Shown here piece after piece: positions 58,501-64,000 of a DNA stretch of 64,000 nt. Every line of letters starts with the position of its first letter. Positions within the stretch are counted from its first letter, which is position 1. The notes beneath the pieces are model-generated. The model was given only the letters and a program-made list of their open reading frames with translations. It ran no database searches and was not told the DNA's origin. Source of the DNA: Halomonas sp. KG2 (GTDB taxonomy: Bacteria; Pseudomonadota; Gammaproteobacteria; Pseudomonadales; Halomonadaceae); the NCBI GenBank assembly GCA_030440445.1, contig CP098528.1, positions 3,472,001 through 3,536,000 of the forward strand. The letters are read 5' to 3'. Position numbers and translations under genes: made by a program.

Positions 58501-59307
58501 GATCGCCGTGCTTCTCTCAGCGTCACTGCGCGTACCAGAACCGATCGCGATGCCATCGGTTGCCGTTACGCGTGTTCCCGAAGCATCAACCGTACCATTC
58601 GAGACCGTACCACCAATCGTTCCGGTATCAAGTGCGTTCCCAATAGACAGGCCCCTCAACGCACCAGCTTCTGCCTGGGCACCCACCCCAATGGCCGTAG
58701 AGTCACGCCCTAGCCCCTTGGCACGCCGGCCAATCGCAGTGGAATTATGGCCAGTGCTTCGTGTCGACGTACCAAAGGCTACAGAAGCGTAGCCGGCCGA
58801 TTGCGCATCGTTGCCGAACGCCGAGGAAAAATCGCCATCCGAAACAGCCCCGCTTCCAACGGCCGCGGAAAAGCCCCCTTTTGCCGTCGATAAAATCCCA
58901 ATCGCAAGGCTCGACTCTCCGCTCGCTGCCGCCTTTACTCCAATCGCGGTAGCCGATAACGCTGATGCATTGGTAGCTACCCCAATAGCCGTCGCATGAT
59001 CTGCACAAGCTTTTGAGCTATACCCGAGCGCAAGCCGTGTAATGTCGCCATTACAATCGTCCCCGCCAAAACCTTCATGGGCCTGTCCGCTTGGCATAAC
59101 CAGCACCAGCGAGCCAACGGCCAGCGCGACGGCAACAACAGCAGGACGCAGCAGAGCGGGCACGCCTGAGAAGGCGATTTCTGGCGCGGGCAGTTGGCCA
59201 ACCACTCCTTTTCGCGTGGCGGCTTTATCACGACTACGCGCTGCTTCCGAGACGACTACCAGCCGACCAAGGGCCCGGTTCCAAATTAGTCGAAACACGT
59301 TATTCAT
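45142..59307 (-). CDS. Giant trimeric autotransporter adhesin (TAA 1), 4721 residues
   Basis: Complete surface fibre protein. The extended signal peptide opens MNNVFRLIWNRALGRLVVVSE (ESPR), with cleavage near A76. Residues about 105-830 form a YadA-like head of 14-residue repeats with xAIGxxAxA patterns. A neck (AVNVSQLK) near 836 leads into a stalk to about 4200 built of three tandem families: about 236 residues x3, 146 residues x10, and about 152-residue units arranged in two 436-residue blocks. A second head-like stretch lies near 4240-4330, then necks (DAINGSQL, DAVNVRQLD), and the last 95 residues form the four-strand YadA anchor ending in W. The stalk contains 21 copies of an NKxYVD motif. 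Cysteines C85 and C101 lie near the mature N-terminus. Probably mediates adhesion or biofilm growth; the ligand is unknown. Confidence 0.95.
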   Translation of the reverse strand: MNNVFRLIWNRALGRLVVVSEAARSRDKAATRKGVVGQLPAPEIAFSGVPALLRPAVVAVALAVGSLVLVMPSGQAHEGFGGDDCNGDITRLALGYSSKACADHATAIGVATNASALSATAIGVKAAASGESSLAIGILSTAKGGFSAAVGSGAVSDGDFSSAFGNDAQSAGYASVAFGTSTRSTGHNSTAIGRRAKGLGRDSTAIGVGAQAEAGALRGLSIGNALDTGTIGGTVSNGTVDASGTRVTATDGIAIGSGTRSDAERSTAIGYAAQTSGKDSIAFGTEAEAKGDYGIAQGAQATASGQSAVAVGDTATAGTTRDIAIGNSAETGVIAGATGNQADNVAIGTGAQAFGGTSIAIGEDATATGTSTVAVNSVIAIGRQAKANETAALALGSHASTGMGSSYAAAIGPNAKVGDNANSSIAIGSSSKVANKATFSTAIGSSATVNAWGSVAVGQGATVESGATSATAVGRNAKVLEGAVSGMAIGHDAQVLAKGDVAMGRGASVDGTSDGGPSIGLGADVAINGSANATAIGSNATIGTVASVEDSDGATAIGSAAVVGDKSRNATAIGRNSSIGDSAWDSVALGSAATVGEGAPGAVSIGRSAKNEAGAYDSIALGTSATNLSTIESKANSSIAIGSRAKTSASNAVAMGSDAEAAKNAIALGHDAKATGSQSISIGTKNVVDGDNSGAIGDPSYVSGSGTYTLGNNNGTAAAPISADNAGIFGNNNLMSASATGSRIIGNGNDVDVANAFVIGNGADVTVAEGVALGNGSIADTGAGVAGYNPTTSAADGMDAAIAATESTTGAVAVGDGTNVFRQITGVAAGTADSDAVNVSQLKAVNDVASAGWNVQTNGDTATNVAPNATVQFIDGKNIDITRFGTDITVATADNVDFTNVNVSNNLDVDGDTYLGDNFSVVNNEAFYDGAITENTHIVNKEYVDGGIGDLADTPITFGGDTGTTERKLGDQLDIVTSNANLSTEVTDDETLVIAMSDDLNVNSVTTNTLDVANNATIGGTLNVTGQTTLTGGLDMAGNKITNVGPGTDGTDAVNVDQLTDVSDVANKGWNVQTNGDTATNVAPGDTVQFENGQNIAITRNGTDITVATTDIVDFTEVNVSGDTNIGGNTTIAGDTIVQGDTYLGDNFKVVNNEAFYDGAITENTHIVNKEYVDGGIGDLADTPITFGGDTGTTDRKLGDQLDIVTSNANLSTEVTDDETLVIAMSDDLNVNSVTTNTLDVANNATIGGTLNVTGQTTLTGGLDMAGNKITNVGPGTDGTDAVNVDQLTDVSDVANKGWDLTANGEAVGENIAPGETADFSQGKNIAITRTGNSIEVATADDVDFTNVNVTNQLDVAGDTNIGGNTTIAGDTIVQGDTYLGDSFKVVNNEAFYDGAITENTHIVNKEYVDGGIGDLADTPITFGGDTGTTDRKLGDALNIVTSNANLSTEVTDDETLVIAMSDDLDVNSVTTNTLDVANNATIGGTLNVTGQTTLTGGLDMAGNKITNVGPGTDGTDAVNVDQLTDVSDVANKGWNVQTNGDTTTNVAPGDTVQFENGQNIAITRNGTDITVATTDIVDFTEVNVTENLTVAGETQLGDNFVVNNDGNVTYTGEITEGDHITNKTYVDGLGDDLVAEGLNFAGNDGEVIHKDLGEQLNIVGGMTDLTADAASAENLRTVQNADGDLEVQLSKNLTNLESVESTTVNVTEELTVADNTTINEGGITTNNVDITENLTVAGETQLGDHFVVNNEGNVTYTGDITEGDHITNKTYVDGLGDDLIAEGLNFAGNDGEVIHKDLGEQLDIVGGMTDLDEDAASAENLRTVQNADGALEIQLSKNLTNLESVESTTVNVTEELTVADNTTINEGGITTNNVDITENLTVAGETQLGDNFVVNNDGNVTYTGEITEGDHITNKTYVDGLGDDLVAEGLNFAGNDGEVIHKDLGEQLNIVGGMTDLTADAASAENLRTVQNADGDLEVQLSKNLTNLESVESTTVNVTEELTVADNTTINEGGITTNNVDITENLTVAGETQLGDNFVVNNDGNVTYTGDITEGDHITNKTYVDGLGDDLIAEGLNFAGNDGEVIHKDLGEQLDIVGGMTDLDEDAASAENLRTVQNADGALEIQLSKNLTNLESVESTTVNVTEELTVANNTTINEGGLTTNNVDITENLTVAGETKLGDNFVVNNEGNVTYTGDITEGDHITNKTYVDGLGEDLVAEGLNFAGNDGEVIHKDLGEQLDIVGGMTDLTADAASAENLRTVQNADGALEIQLSKNLTNLESVESTTVNVTEELTVANNTTINEGGLTTNNVDITENLTVAGETQLGDHFVVNNDGNVTYTGEITEGDHITNKTYVDGLGDDLVAEGLNFAGNDGEVIHKDLGEQLNIVGGMTDLTADAASAENLRTVQNADGALEIQLSKNLTNLESVESTTVNVTEELTVADNTTINEGGITTNNVDITENLTVAGETQLGDHFVVNNEGNVTYTGDITEGDHITNKTYVDGLGDDLIAEGLNFAGNDGEVIHKDLGEQLDIVGGMTDLDEDAASAENLRTVRNENGELEIQLSKNLTNLESVESTTVNVTEELTVANNTTINEGGLTTNNVDITENLTVAGETKLGDNFVVNNEGNVTYTGDITEGDHITNKTYVDGLGDDLIAEGLNFAGNDGEVIHKDLGEQLDIVGGMTDLDEDAASAENLRTVQNADGDLEVQLSKNLTNLESVESTTVNVTEELTVADNTTINEGGITTNNVDITENLTVAGETKLGDNFVVNNEGNVTYTGEITEGDHITNKTYVDGLGDDLVAEGLNFAGNDGEVIHKDLGEQLNIVGGMTDLTADAASAENLRTVQNADGDLEVQLSKNLTNLESVESTTVNVTEELTVADNTTINEGGITTNNVDITENLTVAGETKLGDNFVVNNEGNVTYTGEITEGDHITNKTYVDGLGDDLVAEGLNFAGNDGEVIHKDLGEQLNIVGGMTDLTADAASAENLRTVQNADGDLEVQLSKNLTNLESVESTTVNVTEELTVADNTTINEGGITTNNMTVNENLTVEGDTHLNENLYVDGSTTINENLTVEGDTHLGDHFSIVNNEAYYDGPITEGDHITNKTYVDNSVTELGDTPLTFGANEGEDTERRLGDRLDIVGEADDEGHSNIITKVTDEETLELALNADLNVDNSITVGDTFIDGDSITTNNMTVNENLTVEGDTHLNENLYVDGSTTINENLTVEGDTHLGDHFSIVNNEAHYDGSITEGDHITNKTYVDNSVTELGDTPLTFGANEGEDTERRLGDRLDIVGEADDEGHSNIITKVTDEETLELALNADLNVDNSITVGETFIDGDSITTNNMTVNENLTVAGETRLGDNFFVNNEGNVTYTGDITEGDHITNKSYVDNSVTELGDTPLTFAGDSGESFERRLGETANVKGGAEGGLTEGNIGVVADGEDTLNIQLAENIDLGEDGSLTINETLIDGDQVITNNMTVNENLTVEGDTFLNENLTVAGNTTINENLTVEGDTYLGDSFSVVNNEAHYDGPITDETHITNKQYVDNSVSEVADTPLTFGANEGEDTERRLGDRLDIVGEADDEGHSNIITKVTDEETLELALNADLNVDNSITVGETFIDGDSITTNNMTVNENLTVEGDTFLNENLYVDGSTTINENLTVEGDTHLGDHFSIVNNEAYYDGPITEGDHITNKSYVDNSVTELGDTPLTFGANEGEDTERRLGDRLDIVGEADDEGHSNIITKVTDDETLELALNADLNVDNSITVGETFIDGDSVTTNNMTVNENLTVAGETRLGDNFFVNNEGNVTYTGDITEGDHITNKNYVDNSVTELGDTPLTFAGDSGESFERRLGETANVKGGAEGGLTEGNIGVVADGEDTLNIQLAENIDLGEDGSLTINETLIDGDQVITNNMTVNENLTVEGDTFLNENLTVAGNTTINENLTVEGDTYLGDSFSVVNNEAHYDGPITDETHITNKQYVDNSVSEVADTPLTFGANEGEDTERRLGDRLDIVGEADDEGHSNIITKLSDDETLKLALNADLNVDNSITVGETFIDGDSITTNNMTVNENLTVVGETRLGDNFFVNNEGNVTYTGEITEGDHITNKSYVDNSVGEVADTPLTFGANEGEDTERRLGDRLDIVGEADEEGNSNIITKLSDDETLELALNDDLKIVSSITVGEDGPTISGDGIDMGDNKITNVADGDVSADSKDAINGSQLYQLESIVTNVTGDISNEYVTENGLGIRYVRTNDSGLAVSDAFAQGEGSTAVGYEAIASADRALALGYDAIASHQGSVALGEGARTAEAVSTASVEIAGQTYQFAGVSPVATVSVGSVGAERTVTNVAAGRISAESTDAINGSQLYATNQAVGELDNRVTTVEGDISNITNDLADLDDRAVKYDRNDDGSVDYNTITLEGDGGTKITNVAPGDIAQNSSDAVNGSQLWDVQNQITNIEQGGSKYFRANSDGPAADPQGADSIAMGSDSVAAGDRSVASGAGAQAKAEGSVALGADSVADREGMNGERERFSNESVASTQGAVSVGSEGNERQITNVAGGTRDTDAVNVRQLDAVQRGAVNYDRDEDGNVDYSTITLKGAEGTTITNVAPGVNETDAVNVGQMNELGRRFENEIVNVHGRIDSVERNANAGSASAIAASTVPQAWMPGKSMIGVGAGTYGGESAVSVGVSRLSDNGRWVIQGKVTGDSQSNFGAGIGAGWHW
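47100..49680 (-). repeat. Two tandem 1308-bp blocks in the TAA 1 stalk
   Basis: Sequence from about 47100 to 48370 recurs 1308 bp further on with very few differences (for example the segments at 47456 and 48764, and 47848 and 49156). Each block encodes 436 residues made of smaller units with GDTPLTFGANEGEDTERRLG-type and GESFERRLGETANV-type sequences. Additional 456-bp units continue to about 50184. Confidence 0.85.
50185..54558 (-). repeat. Ten tandem 438-bp repeats in the TAA 1 stalk
   Basis: Each unit encodes 146 residues from NVDITENLTVAGE to TINEGGITTN; the first as translated lacks two residues. All ten carry GEVIHKDLGEQL and NKTYVDGLG. Units fall into two main types, LTADAASAEN and LDEDAASAEN, that alternate at first and then become mixed, which suggests repeated unequal exchange. 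Confidence 0.95.
54559..56760 (-). repeat. Three tandem repeats of about 708 bp in the TAA 1 stalk
   Basis: Corresponding points lie 708 bp apart (55102 and 55810), the most N-terminal copy being about 20 bp shorter. Each encodes about 236 residues including NKEYVDGGIGDLADTPITF, NATIGGTLNVTGQTTLTGG and the neck-like GTDAVNVDQLTDVSDVANKG. Confidence 0.85.
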
Positions 59308-60163
59308 TATTTAGAACTCCACTAATTATTCGGTGAGGAGGTGCTGTTGCCTCGCTCAGTTACCTTTACCTTGACCTTGGCCATCTCGGTACAATGTTGA
59401 TGCTCAGAAGCAACACCTAACCCAGCGCAACACTTTTCCGACTCAGCAACCGCTGAATGCCACTAAACAACCGGAGCATTCGCAACGCAGCTACAGACAA
59501 ACGACCAATTCGAATAACCGCCAGCCGCTGCCCTAAAGCGCAGACGTTAGCGATTTTGTTCAAGGTTCCTTTTAGTGGATACATTCTCTTACTTAGATAA
59601 TCACAATCTCAATATGGGTTTAAGATTGTTAACATTCACATAGATGTAAAAACAACCCAGACTTAGAGATCTATTTACCTAATTTAATAATCATTATTTT
59701 TAACAAAATATTCACTATACAGATCGTTCATAACCACTCTTTCCACTTTCTCGCAGACAGTCAAAAACATGGCTATCAACGCCTTGAAAATAATGAAAAA
59801 AAATACACCGGAATTTAACAAGCCACGCTATTAAAGCCGAAAAAATAGCTATTCATTAAAATTCATTATGATGAAATAACATTCGCAGCCAGGTTGATAT
59901 TCAGCAATCGTTAACTAATTTTACCTAGAGAACCTCACACTATTTACAATTGTTCATACAAACCCCCTCTCACAAAACACTTATTAGTTGAACTCAGGAG
60001 TAGGCAGCCAGACTTACAGCACTAAGAAACAATCTTAAACACTTTCGTCATCTCAATTAAAAAGCGACTTTTATAGCCATATAAAAGCCCACGATGCGCA
60101 TGCTTATTAAAGCGTGAACATCGTGGGCATTGGGGTCGAGCTGTTATTGACTGACTAGAGTGC
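59308..60163. other. AT-rich intergenic region between the two adhesin units
   Basis: No gene is evident in these 856 bases, by far the most AT-rich part of the window. It should hold the TAA 1 promoter (read leftward). GGAG lies about 10 bases before the TAA 1 ATG. A 13-base word, AACAATCTTAAAC, occurs at 60028-60040 and again inverted at 59618-59630, and may be a paired binding site. The terminator of the second TpgA-like gene is at its right end. Confidence 0.6.
60081..60128 (-). terminator. Terminator after the second TpgA-like gene
   Basis: GCCCACGATG (60087-60096) pairs with CATCGTGGGC (60119-60128), with further pairing possible inside. On the minus strand it is followed by TTTTATA. 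Confidence 0.8.
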
Positions 60164-60985
60164 TTATTGCAGCGTCATCTCCACTCTGCGATTAGGCCTC
60201 AAGCACTCCTTCACGCTTGGTGTAGCCACTTGACCTGGGCAATCAACGATAGGGTCGGCCTCTCCTCTTCCTAGCAGCGTTAAGTTACGTCGCTCTATTC
60301 CCTGTGAGACTAGATAACTGCCAACTGCCTCCGCACGTGACTGAGACAAGCTAAGATTATACTGCTCCTCACCAAATCGATCCGTGTAGCCAACAACGAG
60401 TACACTTGGTGATGAGTAGGCATCAAGCACCATATCTGACACCCGTTCCAAAGCGCGTCGCCCCTCTAACGAGAGTTGGTCACTATCAAAATCAAATAGC
60501 ACATCGCCTGATAACGTTAATTTCTCTTCACGCGGCTCAGCGGCTATTTCTTCTACTTCGATTGGCACCAATAACGCCGGACATTGCGCGTCGCGCCAAC
60601 GCGTGCTTTCTAACGCCATCTCATCATCATAGTGCACTTGGTATTGGCAGGTGATGTACTCATTGCCATTGCCCGTGTACAGGTTGAATACGTAGTTCCA
60701 CTCTCGAACGCCAAAGAATCCTTCCGCGTAATGGGGATTGCCGATCAGTTGCCGTACTTGGTCTTTGCTTTGCCCTTCTGCAATACGAAGCACGCTATCC
60801 GGCTCCACAAACTTGCCACCGTCATACCAGTTGCCCGCTAGCGCCGGAAAGCCATCACCCGCTTCACGCAACTCTGTACGGTCACTGTTAGGCGGGCTAG
60901 CACAGCCTGCTAACACGAGAACGGCGGCGATACTGGCGGCCCCGAGGGCCGCCTTGGTCATCATGCTGTTACTAAGATTGTTCAC
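60164..60985 (-). CDS. TpgA-like lipoprotein, partner of TAA 2
   Basis: A 273-residue paralogue of the lipoprotein at 44297, with the same GTG start, lipobox (C28), BamE-like domain and OmpA-like C-terminal domain. The first 165 residues differ at only about a dozen positions, but from LFDFDSD onward the OmpA domain diverges clearly (for example ERVSDMVLDAYSSPSVLVV against DLVTQTITSDFVNPSVMII), while the peptidoglycan-contact motifs GYTDRFG and RPNRRVE are kept in both. It is coupled to TAA 2 by the same stop/ribosome-site overlap. A terminator follows. Confidence 0.9.
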   Translation of the reverse strand: MNNLSNSMMTKAALGAASIAAVLVLAGCASPPNSDRTELREAGDGFPALAGNWYDGGKFVEPDSVLRIAEGQSKDQVRQLIGNPHYAEGFFGVREWNYVFNLYTGNGNEYITCQYQVHYDDEMALESTRWRDAQCPALLVPIEVEEIAAEPREEKLTLSGDVLFDFDSDQLSLEGRRALERVSDMVLDAYSSPSVLVVGYTDRFGEEQYNLSLSQSRAEAVGSYLVSQGIERRNLTLLGRGEADPIVDCPGQVATPSVKECLRPNRRVEMTLQ

Positions 60986-60996
60986 GTCGTTCTCCT

Positions 60997-63900
60997 TTAC
61001 CAGTGCCAGCCAGCGCCAATACCTGCGCCGAAGTTGCTTTGCGAGTCACCCGTCACCTTGCCTTGAATCACCCAGCGGCCATTGTCAGAAAGGCGAGAGA
61101 CACCTACCGAGACCGCCGATTCGCCACCGTAGGTGCCTGCCCCCACACCAATCATGCTCTTACCGGGCATCCACGCTTGCGGCACCGTGGAAGCAGCAAT
61201 CGCACTGGCAGAACCTGCATTAGCGTTGCGTTCAACATCGTCGATACGGCCATGCACGTTGACAATCTCGTTCTCAAAGCGACGCCCCAGCTCGTTCAAC
61301 TGCCCCACGTTGGCAGCATCGTTGGCATTAATACCTGGCGCCACATTGGTGATGGTGGTGCCTTCTGCGCCTTTCAGCGTGATGGTGCTGTAGTCAACAT
61401 TGCCATCTTCATCACGGTCGTAGTTCACCGCGCCGCGCTGAACAGCATCCAACTGACGAACGTTAACCGCGTCGGTGTCTTGGGTACCGCCTGCTACGTT
61501 GGTGATCTGACGCTCATTTCCTTCACTACCCACTGAAACGGCACCCTGTGTGGAAGCAACGGATTCGTTGGAGAAACGCTCACGCTCACCGTTCATGCCT
61601 TCACGGTCGGCAACAGAGTCCGCACCGAGGGCAACGCTGCCTTCCGCTTTGGCTTGCGCACCGGCTCCCGAAGCCACGCTACGATCGCCTGCCGCGACAC
61701 TGCCTGGCCCCATGGCGATGCTGTCAGCACCTTGTGGGTCTGCGGCGGGCCCATCGCTGTTGGCGCGGAAGTACTTGGAGCCCCCTTGTTCAATGTTGGT
61801 GATTTGGTTCTGCACATCCCATAGCTGGCCGCCGTTCACCGCATCCGAGCTGTTTTGTGCAATATCACCGGGAGCAACATTGGTGATCTTCGTGCCGCCA
61901 TCGCCTTCCAAGGTAATGGTGTCATAGTTAACACTGCCATCGTCGTTGCGGTCATATTGCACCGCGCGGTCATCCAGATCCGCCAAGTCGTTGGTGATAT
62001 TAGTGATATCGCCTTCGACATTGGTGACGCGGTTGTCTAGCTCACCGACTGCCTGGTTGGTGGCATACAACTGGCTGCCGTTAATGGCATCAGTGCTCTC
62101 AGCCGAAATTCGGCCTGCTGCGACGTTCGTCACCGTTCGCTCAGCACCGACGCTGCCAACGCTGACGGTGGCTACTGGGGAAACACCCGCAAACTGGTAC
62201 GTTTGGCCTGCAATTTCAACCGATGCGGTGCCAACCGCTTCTGCAGTGCGAGCCCCTTCCCCTAACGCGACACTCCCTTGGTGCGAAGCAATCGCGTCGT
62301 ACCCCATCGCCAGAGCGCGATCTACCGAGGCAACGGCTTCGTAGCCCACGGCGGTGGAGCCTTCTCCTTGGGCAAAGGCATCGCTGACTGCTAAGCCACT
62401 GTCGTTGGTGCGCACGTAGCGAATACCACGACCGTTGTTGGTGATGTACTCATCGCTTCCGTCACCCACCACGTTGGTAACGCTGTTTTCTAGCACTTCG
62501 ATCCACTGATTCGTGGCGTAAAGTTGAGAGCCGTTGATGGCATCCTTGCTATCGGCTGAGACATCGCCTTCGGCTAAGTTGGTGATGCCCTCACTACTAA
62601 TGACTGGCCCGTCTTGTCCGACGGTAAGGCTATTAGCAACTGATACATCATCGGATAGACCAAAAGCGACTTCTTCACGATCATTAACCGTGGCCTGGGT
62701 GATGAGTATGTTACCGTCATCACTTAAGAGGTTAACTTCACCCGTTGGGGCCACATTGCTAGCGTCGCCATCTTCAACGCTCAGGTTCCATCCAGCGTTC
62801 GCCGCGGCACTCACCTCTTCGATAGCCTGATTAGAAGCAAACAATTGGCTGCCATTGATGGCATCGGTGCTGGTAGCACTTACTCGCCCTGCTGCCACAT
62901 TAGTGATCGTACGCTCATTACCCACACTACCAACACTGACAGTGCTCATCGGCGTAGTGCCTGCAAACGAGTAATCATTGCCGATCAGTGTAATACCCTG
63001 GGTCGCAACCGATTCATCTGTAGCACTGTTACTGCCTAACGCCACACTTTGATCGTGGCTAACCATCGCACCTGCGCCAAGAGCGATACCCTGCTGGGCT
63101 TCGGAGCGGGCATTGCTACCAAACGCTATTCCGTCTGACAGCAGTACTTCGGCACTATCGCCAATGGCAGTGCCGCCTGGAGCCATTTGACCGACAATCG
63201 CGCCGTTACCAATGCCAATGCCGTTATCACCGTTTGTGACGGTGGTCGGGCCAACGGCAATGCTATCGTTACCTGCTGCAAGTGAGTCGGGCGCTGTAGA
63301 GTTGGCGTGGAAATACTTAGTGCCTGTAGCCACCACGGAGCCTATCGCTCCCTGAAGCTGGCGCACGGTGACAGCGTCTTGCGCTTCAGTACCATCGGCA
63401 ACATTAATAATCTGACGGTAAGAGTCGCTGTCCCCGACGGAAATCGAACCAAGTAATTCTTTGTCGGTGGTGTTGTACTCAATGGTTGCCGAACCCACAG
63501 GAATAAATCCTGATTCTGGCGCTAAAGCACGGTCAGAAATCGAGCCACTACCCAGTGCCAAGCTATCTGTAATCGGCGCGTTAGCACCAAATCCCATGGC
63601 CACGGCACCTTCACCACTGGCGCTAGCATCTACGCCACTAGCGATGGCATTCAACCCCGTGGCACCATCGTTATTAAAGTTGCCACCGACAGTGCCGCCG
63701 TCGTTCACACTGTAGTAACGGGCACGGTTTTCATTGAAATATTGGAGGTTAAGCGCATCACCGTCATCCACTGGCGTGCCTACATTGCTGATGACTTGGT
63801 TATTGGCATCAATACCACCACTCGCGGTAATGCTGGGTCCACCAGCAATGGTGAGGCCATCGTTAGTGACGGTGGTGAGGTTGCCGCTACCATCGTCTAC

Positions 63901-64000
63901 GCTTAGACCGGTGTTGGTGAGTTGGCTGTTGCCAGCCGTCACACTATCGAGATCAAGGTCACGATTCAGGGTGATTTCCACTTCGCCTGCATCATCGATG
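60997..64000 (-). CDS. Trimeric autotransporter adhesin (TAA 2), N-terminus beyond the window edge
   Basis: C-terminal 1000 or so residues of a second adhesin. The reading frame stays open to base 64000; the GTG at 63981 is internal (it continues upstream as IDDAGE), so this is a partial gene. Visible parts are YadA-like head repeats (SGEGAVAMGFGANAP, GDNGIGIGNGAIVGQ), necks (DAINGSQLFASNQAI, DAVTVRQLQ), and the same C-terminal ~475 residues and anchor as TAA 1, ending GAGIGAGWHW. The long 438-bp repeats of TAA 1 are absent from the visible part. It lies directly upstream of its own TpgA-like gene. Confidence 0.93.
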   Translation of the reverse strand, partial: IDDAGEVEITLNRDLDLDSVTAGNSQLTNTGLSVDDGSGNLTTVTNDGLTIAGGPSITASGGIDANNQVISNVGTPVDDGDALNLQYFNENRARYYSVNDGGTVGGNFNNDGATGLNAIASGVDASASGEGAVAMGFGANAPITDSLALGSGSISDRALAPESGFIPVGSATIEYNTTDKELLGSISVGDSDSYRQIINVADGTEAQDAVTVRQLQGAIGSVVATGTKYFHANSTAPDSLAAGNDSIAVGPTTVTNGDNGIGIGNGAIVGQMAPGGTAIGDSAEVLLSDGIAFGSNARSEAQQGIALGAGAMVSHDQSVALGSNSATDESVATQGITLIGNDYSFAGTTPMSTVSVGSVGNERTITNVAAGRVSATSTDAINGSQLFASNQAIEEVSAAANAGWNLSVEDGDASNVAPTGEVNLLSDDGNILITQATVNDREEVAFGLSDDVSVANSLTVGQDGPVISSEGITNLAEGDVSADSKDAINGSQLYATNQWIEVLENSVTNVVGDGSDEYITNNGRGIRYVRTNDSGLAVSDAFAQGEGSTAVGYEAVASVDRALAMGYDAIASHQGSVALGEGARTAEAVGTASVEIAGQTYQFAGVSPVATVSVGSVGAERTVTNVAAGRISAESTDAINGSQLYATNQAVGELDNRVTNVEGDITNITNDLADLDDRAVQYDRNDDGSVNYDTITLEGDGGTKITNVAPGDIAQNSSDAVNGGQLWDVQNQITNIEQGGSKYFRANSDGPAADPQGADSIAMGPGSVAAGDRSVASGAGAQAKAEGSVALGADSVADREGMNGERERFSNESVASTQGAVSVGSEGNERQITNVAGGTQDTDAVNVRQLDAVQRGAVNYDRDEDGNVDYSTITLKGAEGTTITNVAPGINANDAANVGQLNELGRRFENEIVNVHGRIDDVERNANAGSASAIAASTVPQAWMPGKSMIGVGAGTYGGESAVSVGVSRLSDNGRWVIQGKVTGDSQSNFGAGIGAGWHW

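Noticed and set aside
63979..63981. GTG as the start of the second adhesin
   Set aside because: The frame continues without a stop to the window edge with TAA-like sequence, and no signal peptide follows this codon. The gene is partial.

Overview
The window looks like a chromosome segment of a halophilic gammaproteobacterium, most probably Halomonas or a close relative in the Halomonadaceae. This rests on the gene content and order (cco cluster with anr and hemN, acetate switch genes, aceEF), the acidic surface proteins and moderate GC. No RNA genes, prophage, transposase or CRISPR array was seen.

Positions 1-11.4k form a microaerobic respiration block. ccoNOQP (cbb3 oxidase) comes first, then the assembly operon ccoG-ccoH-ccoI-ccoS-safE, then hemN and the oxygen sensor anr. 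FNR/Anr-type boxes lie upstream of ccoN and hemN, so the regulator sits beside its likely targets. Positions 11.4-25.4k run from ttcA into an acetate block: a degenerate exonuclease-like gene and a cNMP/CBS/DUF294 gene diverge from a DUF4212 + Na+/solute symporter pair, followed by a giant CrbS-type sensor kinase, its CrbR/ErdR-type regulator, and acs. An 11-bp element is shared by the promoter regions of the symporter operon and acs. Positions 25.5-38.5k hold housekeeping genes: sprT, a UPF0149 gene, a clsB-like phospholipase D gene, rsmJ, tsaB, adk, aceF, aceE, ampD, nadC, a GNAT gene and trmO.

From 38.5k to the right edge everything reads leftward and is devoted to the cell surface. A complete 4721-residue trimeric autotransporter adhesin (TAA) made of several long tandem-repeat families is followed by a TpgA-like lipoprotein (BamE-like plus OmpA-like domains). 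Upstream lies a second TAA, cut by the window edge, with its own TpgA-like partner. About 1.9 kb spanning each TAA/TpgA junction is nearly identical at the two loci. Downstream of the first pair are a small secreted protein, a DUF6447 protein, a Sel1-repeat/SH3 protein, a LysM-FecR protein and a CHASE2 histidine kinase. The last two are separated by a MITE-like element that supplies the stop codon of one and the ribosome binding site of the other. This adhesin plus envelope-sensing locus is the most unusual part of the window and the best candidate for an undescribed system; a functional link between its parts is inference.
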